Shown here one piece after another: positions 1 to 4,787 of a stretch of DNA of 7,110 nucleotides. This DNA is from an uncultured Lachnospiraceae bacterium. Its GTDB lineage: Bacteria > Bacillota_A > Clostridia > Lachnospirales > Lachnospiraceae. A program made the position numbers and the translations under genes. The notes under the pieces were generated by a model. The model did no database searches. It was not told where the DNA came from and saw nothing but the letters and a program-made list of their open reading frames with translations. The DNA lies in NCBI GenBank assembly GCA_947302185.1, contig CAMYVI010000130.1, positions 1-7,110 on the forward strand, written 5' to 3'. Within the stretch, counting starts at the first letter, position 1. Each line of letters opens with the position of its first letter.

Positions 1-1
1 T

Positions 2-280
2 CACGGATATCAACAGATTGGCTTTATGTGCGGTCCCGGAAGTATCGAGTATCCCTTCTGGGTGATGACAGATAGGGATGAACGCCATATAGAGCATGTG
101 AATGTGATGAATGAGACAGTTCGATATGCAGATCCCGATTTTCGACCGGACTGCATTTTTACAACGGATGTAAAACATGTTCCGATCATTCTCTGCAACG
201 GAAAGTATTATTGCATTGCGGTCGAAAAAAGGCATACTGTTCTGTATCTGCCGGTAGAGAAACAGCTGACACGCAATTAA
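2..280 (+). CDS. C-terminal fragment of an unrecognised protein
   Basis: The frame is open from the first bases of the window and ends at TAA 278-280, giving 92 codons of a gene that begins upstream. The internal ATG at 26 has no ribosome binding site before it, and the reading continues upstream as HGYQQIGF, so it is not taken as the start. The visible part reads as a compact soluble domain: GPGSIEYPFWVM near its start, an IEHVNV strand, PDCIF, and an HVPIILCNGKYYCIAV strand pair. No membrane segment, signature motif or catalytic residue is recognisable. A faint resemblance to the soluble C-terminal region of clostridial glycosyltransferase-39-like membrane proteins is recalled from memory only and is not asserted. 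That it codes is fairly sure from the end-to-end open frame and natural composition. Its function is unknown. Confidence 0.75.
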   Translation, partial: HGYQQIGFMCGPGSIEYPFWVMTDRDERHIEHVNVMNETVRYADPDFRPDCIFTTDVKHVPIILCNGKYYCIAVEKRHTVLYLPVEKQLTRN

Positions 281-337
281 GACAGAATAGTTCGTGTCCT
301 TTGGGAAATCCCACGTATAGAAATGCATGCGGAGGGC

Positions 338-366
338 TTGAATTTTCGGATGTGATATCTTAAAAT
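338..366 (+). promoter_or_regulatory. sigma-A-type promoter for desulfurase-thiI operon
   Basis: TTGAAT at 338-343 is followed by exactly 17 bases and then TAAAAT at 361-366. These match the -35 and -10 consensus at 4/6 and 5/6. Transcription would begin near 373, leaving a leader of about 78 bases before the desulfurase start. It lies in the gap after the upstream gene ends at 280, as expected for a new transcription unit. Confidence 0.55.
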
Positions 367-394
367 GGCAGATATTCTTGACGACCGTTATCAA

Positions 395-431
395 TCCGCA
401 TGAAGGACAAAAAGAAAGTGTCCTGTGCGGA
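395..431 (+). promoter_or_regulatory. Leader hairpin before cysteine desulfurase
   Basis: Two nested perfect inverted repeats form one long hairpin. TCCGCA (395-400) pairs with TGCGGA (426-431), and AGGACA (404-409) pairs with TGTCCT (419-424). They are separated by a TGA/G internal loop and closed by the A-rich loop AAAAGAAAG. A/T-rich sequence with short T runs follows (434-449). The hairpin sits between the predicted promoter and a start codon with only a weak GAG as ribosome binding site, so a role in attenuation or translation control is possible. It could instead be a weak terminator for read-through from the upstream gene. A competing smaller hairpin, TGTCC (419-423) with GGACA (429-433), uses the same central strand. 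Confidence 0.5.
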
Positions 432-450
432 CAAATTTTGAGAATTTTAT

Positions 451-1608
451 ATGAGAGATATTTATTTTGATAATTCTTCTACGACAATTGTATCACCGGC
501 GGCAGCGGAGATCGTCTTCCGTGTCATGAGGGAAGATTACGGCAATCCGTCTTCTATGCATGCCAAGGGAATTCAGGCTGAGAATTATGTGAAAGAGGCG
601 GCGGAGACGATTTCCGGAATCCTGAAGGTCGCACCCAATGAGATATATTTTACCTCCGGAGGAACCGAGGCCAATAACTGGGCTCTTATCGGCGGTGCGA
701 GAGCTAACCGCCGTGCCGGAAACAGAATAATAACATCGCAGATGGAGCATCCGGCAGTCGGCGAACCTTTGAAAATGCTTGAGAAGGAAGGTTTTGAAAT
801 TGTTCGGATTCCGGTCGGCCGAAGCGGATTGATAGACATGGATACCCTGGAAAAAGAGCTGAATGAGAATGTCATACTGATATCCGTGATGTATGTCAAT
901 AATGAGATCGGAGCAGTCACGCCCGTGGAGGAAATCGGCAGGCTCAAAAAAAGGAAGGCTCCGAATGCTCTTTATCATGTCGATGCGATTCAGGCTTTCG
1001 GAAAATACCGTATTTACCCGCGGGATACCGGAATAGACATGCTCTCTGTGAGCGGCCATAAGCTGCACGGTCCGAAAGGGACAGGATTTCTCTATAAGAG
1101 CGATAAGGCTAAAATTCTTCCGCTTATTTACGGGGGCGGGCAGATGGGAGCCCTGAGATCCGGCACTGAAAATGTTCCCGGAATAGCAGGTCTCGGTGTT
1201 GCGGCGAAAGAGGCATATACGGATTTTGAGAAAAAAACAGCTCATATGAGAACTCTGCGCGATCGTATGCGGTCGGGACTCGCCGGGCTCGACAATGTTG
1301 TGGTACACGGCATGACGGGAGACGAAGGAGCACCCCATATTGTGAATGCAGCTTTTATCGGGGTGGGGGCAGAAGTTCTGCTTCACACACTGGAAGACCG
1401 GGGAATCTATGTCTCTGCAGGGTCGGCCTGCTCCACGCACAAGAGGACGGGTTCACCCACGCTCACGGCAATCGGAGCGTCCAAAGACGAGATGGCATCT
1501 TCCGTAAGATTCAGCTTTTCAGAGCTCAATTCCGAGGACGAGGTGGATGAGGTGCTGAAGGTCCTCGCTGAGGTTCTTCCGATGCTCAGACGATATCGGA
1601 GAAAGTGA
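451..1608 (+). CDS. Cysteine desulfurase (IscS/NifS family, PLP-dependent)
   Basis: This enzyme takes sulfur from L-cysteine, releasing alanine and holding the sulfur as an enzyme persulfide for transfer to acceptors. The 385 residues cover a full fold-type I aminotransferase. Visible landmarks are the GGTEANN PLP-binding stretch (70-76), H100 that stacks on PLP (QMEHPAV), N151 in VNNEIG, D178 and Q181 in HVDAIQ, and the Schiff-base lysine K204 in SGHKLHGPKG. LRSGTENVPG follows at 235-244, and the persulfide cysteine is C327 in SAGSACSTHK. All catalytic positions are present. GGGQMGALRSGT carries Met-Gly-Ala where relatives usually have Glu plus Gly or Arg. ATG 451 is the only sensible start because TGA lies in frame at 439-441. 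Its Shine-Dalgarno is weak, just GAG at 440-442. thiI follows 83 bp downstream, so a main job in tRNA thiolation is likely. A wider Fe-S role is not excluded. The exact paralogue name (iscS, nifS or nifZ type) cannot be fixed from one gene. Confidence 0.95.
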   Translation: MRDIYFDNSSTTIVSPAAAEIVFRVMREDYGNPSSMHAKGIQAENYVKEAAETISGILKVAPNEIYFTSGGTEANNWALIGGARANRRAGNRIITSQMEHPAVGEPLKMLEKEGFEIVRIPVGRSGLIDMDTLEKELNENVILISVMYVNNEIGAVTPVEEIGRLKKRKAPNALYHVDAIQAFGKYRIYPRDTGIDMLSVSGHKLHGPKGTGFLYKSDKAKILPLIYGGGQMGALRSGTENVPGIAGLGVAAKEAYTDFEKKTAHMRTLRDRMRSGLAGLDNVVVHGMTGDEGAPHIVNAAFIGVGAEVLLHTLEDRGIYVSAGSACSTHKRTGSPTLTAIGASKDEMASSVRFSFSELNSEDEVDEVLKVLAEVLPMLRRYRRK

Positions 1609-1674
1609 GCGTTGAACTGAATTCAAGAACGCTCCGGCGTTATCTGCCGCGATGTGCGCGGTGAAGAATAAAAG
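1609..1674. repeat. Hairpin-rich repeat fragment in desulfurase-thiI gap
   Basis: The 83-bp gap is nearly all inverted repeats. TTGAA (1612-1616) pairs with TTCAA (1622-1626), AACGC (1628-1632) with GCGTT (1637-1641) across a TCCG loop, and CCGCG (1647-1651) with CGCGG (1657-1661). Positions 1657-1674 match 4397-4414 of the divergent intergenic repeat island at 17 of 18 bases (CGCG, R, TGAAGAATAAAAG). ATTCAAGAACGC at 1621-1632 matches 12 of 12 on the reverse strand of the 4473-4498 palindrome. It is therefore read as a related member of the same intergenic repeat family. It ends just before the thiI ribosome binding site and lacks a T tract, so it is not a terminator. Confidence 0.6.
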
Positions 1675-1691
1675 ACAGGAAAGAGAGATAT

Positions 1692-2870
1692 ATGTACAAT
1701 TCCTTTTTAATTAAGTATGGTGAAATCGGTCTGAAAGGTGACAACAGGCACATATTCGAGGACGCTCTCGCGAAGCGTATACGCACGGTACTTTCCAGAA
1801 TAGACGGTGAATTCGATGTGAAGAAGACCCGCGGCAGAATATATGTTTTCTGCAGCGGTGACTGGAATTATGACGAGACTGTCGACCGCCTGAGTCATGT
1901 GTTCGGTGTTGTCGGGATCTGTCCGGTCGTAATATATGAGAGCTGCGGAATCGATCAGCTCAGAGCGAATATGGTGTCATATCTGAGGGAGGTGCATCCT
2001 GACTGTAAATCGACATTCAAAGTAAAAGCGCGCCGGGTCGATAAAGAGTATCCTCTGACCTCTATGGAGGTGGATGCGGAACTCGGGGAGGCGATACTTG
2101 AAGCCAATCCTGACATGAAAGTAGACGTCCATAATCCCGAAATTATTTTTGATGTCGAAATCAGGGATGAAATATATATTTATTCCAAGGTGATTCCCGG
2201 ACCCGGAGGTATGCCGGTCGGAACGGCCGGCCGGGCTATGCTGCTTCTGTCCGGAGGCATCGATTCGCCTGTCGCCGGCTGGATGATTGCCAAGCGGGGC
2301 GTAACGATCGACGCTGTTTATTTCCATGCGCCGCCGTACACATCGGATCGAGCCAGACAGAAGGTGATCGATCTTGCAAAAATCATAGCGCAGTATACGG
2401 GGCCGATACGACTTCACATAGTGAATTTTACGGACATTCAGCTATACATTTATGACCAGTGCCCGCATGAGGAACTTACGATTATTATGCGCCGCTATAT
2501 GATGAAAATCGCGGAGCATTTTGCAAACGTAAACGGTGATATGGGCCTTATTACCGGCGAGAGTATCGGGCAGGTGGCCAGTCAGACTATGCACAGCCTT
2601 CTTTGTACGAATGCGGTGTGTGAACTTCCGGTGTACCGCCCGCTGATCGGATTTGATAAGAATGATATAGTGGATATTTCCCGCAAAATCGGCACATATG
2701 ATACTTCGATACTTCCTTATGAGGATTGCTGCACGATATTTGTAGCAAAGCATCCGGTAACAAAACCTCAGCTGAAGATTATCGAAAGAAGCGAGATGAA
2801 GCTGAAAGAGAAAATAGATGAGCTCGTAAATACGGCAGTCGAGACTGCCGAGCTGGTCATCGCAAAATAA
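1692..2870 (+). CDS. thiI: tRNA 4-thiouridine synthase ThiI (rhodanese-less form)
   Basis: ThiI adenylates U8 of tRNA with ATP and replaces the oxygen with sulfur, giving 4-thiouridine, a near-UV sensor. In some bacteria it also supplies sulfur for the thiazole of thiamine. The 392-residue protein has the N-terminal ferredoxin-like part (KYGEIGLKGDNR, 8-19), a THUMP domain (about 60-165), and a PP-loop ATP pyrophosphatase domain with SGGIDSP at 187-193. GESIGQVASQT (289-299) and EDCCTIF (344-350) follow. The protein ends shortly after the PP-loop domain, so the C-terminal rhodanese domain of the roughly 480-residue E. coli protein is absent, as is usual in Firmicutes. C346 or C347 is the likely counterpart of the catalytic cysteine in the PP-loop domain. 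AGGAAAGAGAG just upstream of ATG 1692 serves as ribosome binding site. The desulfurase directly upstream is the expected sulfur donor. Confidence 0.95.
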   Translation: MYNSFLIKYGEIGLKGDNRHIFEDALAKRIRTVLSRIDGEFDVKKTRGRIYVFCSGDWNYDETVDRLSHVFGVVGICPVVIYESCGIDQLRANMVSYLREVHPDCKSTFKVKARRVDKEYPLTSMEVDAELGEAILEANPDMKVDVHNPEIIFDVEIRDEIYIYSKVIPGPGGMPVGTAGRAMLLLSGGIDSPVAGWMIAKRGVTIDAVYFHAPPYTSDRARQKVIDLAKIIAQYTGPIRLHIVNFTDIQLYIYDQCPHEELTIIMRRYMMKIAEHFANVNGDMGLITGESIGQVASQTMHSLLCTNAVCELPVYRPLIGFDKNDIVDISRKIGTYDTSILPYEDCCTIFVAKHPVTKPQLKIIERSEMKLKEKIDELVNTAVETAELVIAK

Positions 2871-2934
2871 AATGCAGCATGATTTGCACTGCCGCATATG
2901 AAAGACCGGAAGCAGGTCATTTACAGTAAAACAT

Positions 2935-2965
2935 GGGCTGTCACACTATAGTGCGGCAGCCCTTT
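2935..2965. terminator. Bidirectional terminator between thiI and truA
   Basis: GGGCTG (2935-2940) pairs with CAGCCC (2957-2962), and CAC (2942-2944) with GTG (2951-2953), around an ACTATA loop. The + side continues with TTTCTCTCGTTC. The - side continues with ATGTTTTACTG. It lies in the gap between two convergent genes, 65 bp past the thiI stop, where an intrinsic terminator usable from both sides is expected. The T tracts are interrupted, so efficiency is uncertain. Confidence 0.65.
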
Positions 2966-2999
2966 CTCTCGTTCATTATATCTTTTACGGTGCATTTAG

Positions 3000-3752
3000 T
3001 CAGTTGTATTTCACTTCCATCAGCGTGAGCCCTCTTGCCGGAGCAGTGGGTCCTGCAAGATTCCGATCTTTAGCCTCGAGAAGCGCTTTCATGGAAAACG
3101 GGTCCCGTTTTCCCTCGCCCACCTCTATCAGTGTGCCGACCAGTATACGGACCATATATTGCAGGAAGCCTTCACCGATGAACTCGAGATCGATTTCGTC
3201 CGGCGTTTCGGTAATGTGAATTGCATACAGCTTTCTCACGGTAGATTTTCTCATCTTGGGATTTCCGCAGAAACTGCGAAAATCGTGCTCGCCTCTGAGC
3301 TGTATCGTCGCCACTTTCATGGCTGCAGTGTCAAGTGTTCCTCTGTATTCATAGAGGTATTTCCTGTCAAATACATGATTTGACTTATCCTTACAGATCC
3401 GGTAAAGATATGTCTTCTGCGAGGCGTTATAGCGGCTGTGAAATCTCGGAGCCGCAACTGCAACGGAAGTAACACCGATATCATCCGGCAGATATTCGTT
3501 GAGGTATTTACGTATTTCGTCGGGAGTTTTGTCAGTCTCGAGCCTGAACTGAGCGACCTGGCCCCTGGCGTGTACGCCGGCGTCGGTGCGCCCCGCACCG
3601 TGAACATCGACCGGCTGCTCCGGAGAGCCGCCGATCATGCGCGTGAGAATTGTCTCAAGCTTCTGCTGAATCGTATTGTCAGTATCTCCCTGCTTCTGCC
3701 ATCCGTTATAGCGTGTGCCGTCGTACTGAACGATCATGCGGTAGTTGGTCAT
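3000..3752 (-). CDS. truA: tRNA pseudouridine synthase A (TruA)
   Basis: TruA isomerises uridines 38, 39 and 40 in the anticodon arm of many tRNAs to pseudouridine, without cofactor. The 250-residue length is normal for the family. The catalytic aspartate is D57 in HGAGRTDAGVHARGQVAQF (51-69). Other family blocks are YDGTRYNGWQKQ near the N-terminus, the KTYLYR block with the active-site tyrosine (113-118), RGEHDFRSFC (153-162), and EGFLQYMVRILVGTL (193-207). The protein ends with the usual APARGLTLMEVKY block. ATG at 3752-3750 is preceded by GAGAGGG seven bases upstream, supporting the start. The gene converges on thiI. The membrane protein gene upstream on the same strand ends 61 bp before it with no terminator seen between, so the two are probably co-transcribed. 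Confidence 0.96.
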   Translation of the reverse strand: MTNYRMIVQYDGTRYNGWQKQGDTDNTIQQKLETILTRMIGGSPEQPVDVHGAGRTDAGVHARGQVAQFRLETDKTPDEIRKYLNEYLPDDIGVTSVAVAAPRFHSRYNASQKTYLYRICKDKSNHVFDRKYLYEYRGTLDTAAMKVATIQLRGEHDFRSFCGNPKMRKSTVRKLYAIHITETPDEIDLEFIGEGFLQYMVRILVGTLIEVGEGKRDPFSMKALLEAKDRNLAGPTAPARGLTLMEVKYN

Positions 3753-3813
3753 GTTTTACCCTCTCAACTTTACAGGCGATACCCATACAAACGGTAACTG
3801 GAAATCACATGGT

Positions 3814-4248
3814 CTACTTGGAAGATTCAACAGAGGATATATCTTCGGCTGTTACAGTATCACTGTAATCGGTATAAATTTCAGAGCCCGGCAGATTATA
3901 ATCTGTCGGCTGAGAGTAAGACTGATTTGTGTAGGACTCCGATTGGTCAGAAGTACTATGCGCATAAGCAGCGGATGAGGAATCTTCTTCGTCCTTTCGT
4001 TTTTTGCCCCATTTGGATTCCTTGGGTTCTTTCGGCTTTTTCGGTTCTTTCTCCTCTCCCCGTCTGAACATAAAGGAAATTATAAATCCTGTCAGAATCG
4101 GATTGAACATGAACACACACGCGAACAGCATGCGGTAGAGGAACTGCATATTCGCAAGAAAGACCATGTACATGCCGATAACCGCTGCTGCGATGCTGAC
4201 TGCGATAGCGAGTATTCCCAGAAATATTTTTTGTATAGTTAGTTTCAC
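3814..4248 (-). CDS. Small two-helix membrane protein, function unknown
   Basis: This 144-residue protein is not recognised. It starts at GTG (4248-4246), eight bases after a near-perfect AGGAGG ribosome binding site, so it is very likely translated. Two hydrophobic helices are visible, about residues 8-32 and 37-61, joined by a very short loop. The RRGEEKEPKKPKEPKESKWGKKRK stretch after helix 2 (residues 62-85, listed here by composition: Lys, Glu and Pro rich) predicts that both ends are cytoplasmic. The last 60 residues are hydrophilic, rich in Ser, Thr, Tyr and acidic residues, and probably disordered. No catalytic motif, lipobox or sorting signal is present. Its position 61 bp upstream of truA suggests shared transcription but not shared function. 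It could be a small scaffold or envelope-associated protein, but nothing in the sequence decides this. Confidence 0.8.
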   Translation of the reverse strand: MKLTIQKIFLGILAIAVSIAAAVIGMYMVFLANMQFLYRMLFACVFMFNPILTGFIISFMFRRGEEKEPKKPKEPKESKWGKKRKDEEDSSSAAYAHSTSDQSESYTNQSYSQPTDYNLPGSEIYTDYSDTVTAEDISSVESSK

Positions 4249-4278
4249 GGGCTTTACCTCCTCATATAGAATAATTAA

Positions 4279-4287
4279 ACTATATCA
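4279..4287 (-). promoter_or_regulatory. Extended -10 promoter candidate for membrane protein-truA
   Basis: Read on the minus strand this is TGA followed by TATAGT, an extended -10 element (TGnTATAAT with one mismatch). No convincing -35 lies upstream, which fits an extended -10 promoter. Transcription would start near 4271, leaving a leader of about 22 bases that contains the AGGAGG site of the GTG-start gene. Confidence 0.35.
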
Positions 4288-4376
4288 CAATTTATGACGC
4301 GATGCGCACTTTTTTATTCTTCATCGCGCAATACTCGTGACGTAAGTCTATGATACGCGCGCAAAGCGATACTCGT

Positions 4377-4406
4377 CTTCATCGTGAGTACAATCTCGCG
4401 ATGAAG
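4377..4406. repeat. Hairpin within repeat unit A (12-bp stem)
   Basis: CTTCATCGTGAG (4377-4388) pairs with CTCGCGATGAAG (4395-4406) around a 6-base TACAAT loop, with one G-T wobble. It competes with the longer-range 17-bp inverted repeat, because 4397-4406 is used by both. The second repeat copy diverges here (CTTCAGCTGAG) and lacks the right arm. Confidence 0.7.
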
Positions 4407-4426
4407 AATAAAAGCCTCCGGCGGAT

Positions 4427-4472
4427 CGCAGACATGCGCAGTGGAAGGCGCTTACGCGCCGCGCATGTCGCG
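4427..4472. repeat. Long bulged hairpin in repeat island
   Basis: GACATGCGC (4431-4439) pairs with GCGCATGTC (4461-4469), extended by CGC/GCG past a bulged A at 4430. Inside, GGCGC (4447-4451) pairs with GCGCC (4456-4460) around TTAC, after a 7-base one-sided bulge (4440-4446). The result is one GC-rich stem of about 17 bp. No T tract follows on either strand, which argues against a terminator. Confidence 0.7.
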
Positions 4473-4496
4473 TCAAGAACGCCGAGGCGTTCTTGA
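4473..4496. repeat. Perfect 11-bp palindrome in repeat island
   Basis: TCAAGAACGCC (4473-4483) and GGCGTTCTTGA (4486-4496) are perfect reverse complements separated by GA. It follows the preceding hairpin with no gap and abuts the second copy of the 63-bp repeat. The same core appears in altered form at 1621-1641 and 6902-6928, so it seems to be a separable module of the repeat family. There is no poly-T run, so termination is not supported. Confidence 0.75.
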
Positions 4497-4570
4497 ATCT
4501 TCATCGCGCAATACTCGTGACGTAAGTCTATGATACGCGCGCAAGGTGACACTCGTCTTCAGCTGAGTTG

Positions 4571-4599
4571 TTGAGAAACGGTGCATGGAATCATATATT
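4571..4599 (+). promoter_or_regulatory. Probable main promoter of the export operon
   Basis: TTGAGA (4571-4576), a 17-base spacer and TATATT (4594-4599) match the vegetative consensus at 5/6 and 5/6, the best promoter match in the window. It lies just outside the right end of the truncated repeat copy. The start near 4606 would give a leader of about 180 bases before adaptor A. Confidence 0.6.
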
Positions 4600-4629
4600 C
4601 GGGATGAAATGTGAAGTTTGAGTGAATAT

Positions 4630-4658
4630 TTCAATACCGGCGGTAATTGTGGTAGAAT
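4630..4658 (+). promoter_or_regulatory. Second promoter candidate, extended -10
   Basis: TAGAAT (4653-4658) is preceded by TGG, forming TGnTAGAAT. A poor -35 (TTCAAT, 4630-4635) stands 17 bases upstream. It could act as an alternative start, near 4665, for the export operon. It is weaker than the 4571-4599 candidate except for the extended -10. Confidence 0.3.
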
Positions 4659-4706
4659 GTGTCTTATCGGAAGCTCGGAATGCAGCTCCCGAGATGAATA
4701 GTGAGA

Positions 4707-4743
4707 GTGCCGGCAGCCGGATTTGGTGTATCCGGAACGGTAC
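4707..4743 (+). promoter_or_regulatory. Leader hairpin upstream of adaptor A
   Basis: GTGCCG (4707-4712) pairs with CGGTAC (4738-4743), including one G-U. CCGGAT (4717-4722) pairs perfectly with ATCCGG (4730-4735) around a 7-base loop. Together they form a stem of 12 pairs with a GCAG/AA internal loop. It lies in the transcribed leader under either promoter, 44 bases before the start codon. It matches no riboswitch class that I recognise. No T tract follows, so a termination role is not evident. Confidence 0.5.
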
Positions 4744-4787
4744 CTCTGCTTTATGATTGAGAATAAAGATTTCCTAAAGGAGATTTC

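Larger units (their letters stand above)
4312..4560. repeat. Structured intergenic repeat island, 180-bp period
   Basis: Positions 4318-4380 recur at 4498-4560, exactly 180 bp later. There are 3 mismatches in 63 bases, and the first 47 are identical. The arrangement is one full 180-bp unit followed by a second unit cut off after 63 bases. Within the first unit, 4312-4328 (ttttattcttcatcgcg) is the perfect reverse complement of 4397-4413. Other hairpins sit at 4377-4406, 4427-4472 and 4473-4496. A shorter internal direct repeat (GCAATACTCGT at 4328-4338, GCGATACTCGT at 4366-4376) is also present. Pieces occur elsewhere in the window, at 1621-1674 and more weakly at 6902-6928. No coding gene or transposase is present, so this is read as a non-coding, REP/MITE-like interspersed repeat of unknown type. 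Confidence 0.85.

Noticed and set aside
302..313. TGGG-AAAT-CCCA inverted repeat after the first gene as a terminator
   Set aside because: The stem is only four pairs and no T tract follows.
365..403. 12-codon leader peptide (MADILDDRYQSA) before the desulfurase
   Set aside because: Its ATG overlaps the predicted -10 element, so it would not be transcribed from that promoter, and there is no Shine-Dalgarno sequence.
493..1440. 315-codon open frame antisense to the cysteine desulfurase
   Set aside because: It lies wholly inside a gene with all catalytic motifs intact, has erratic His/Cys/Arg-rich composition and no recognisable domain. It is a shadow of the real reading frame.
1977..2897. 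Antisense open frames of 146 and 151 codons across thiI
   Set aside because: Both are shadows of thiI, without domain signatures and with coding-gene-shadow composition.
4349..4354. TATGAT in the repeat as a -10 element
   Set aside because: No acceptable -35 lies 16-18 bases upstream, and the motif occurs identically in both repeat copies without a gene immediately served by either.
4401..4496. 31-codon basic open frame (starts MKNKSLRRIADM) inside the repeat island
   Set aside because: It runs straight through hairpin arms, has no ribosome binding site and owes its Arg richness to the GC-rich palindromes.
4473..4496. Perfect palindrome as an intrinsic terminator
   Set aside because: It is followed by AATCTTCATCG with no T run. 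The reverse side also lacks a T run, and no gene ends nearby.
4312..4560. CRISPR array
   Set aside because: Only two repeat copies, with 63-bp repeats, a structured 117-bp interval and no cas genes.
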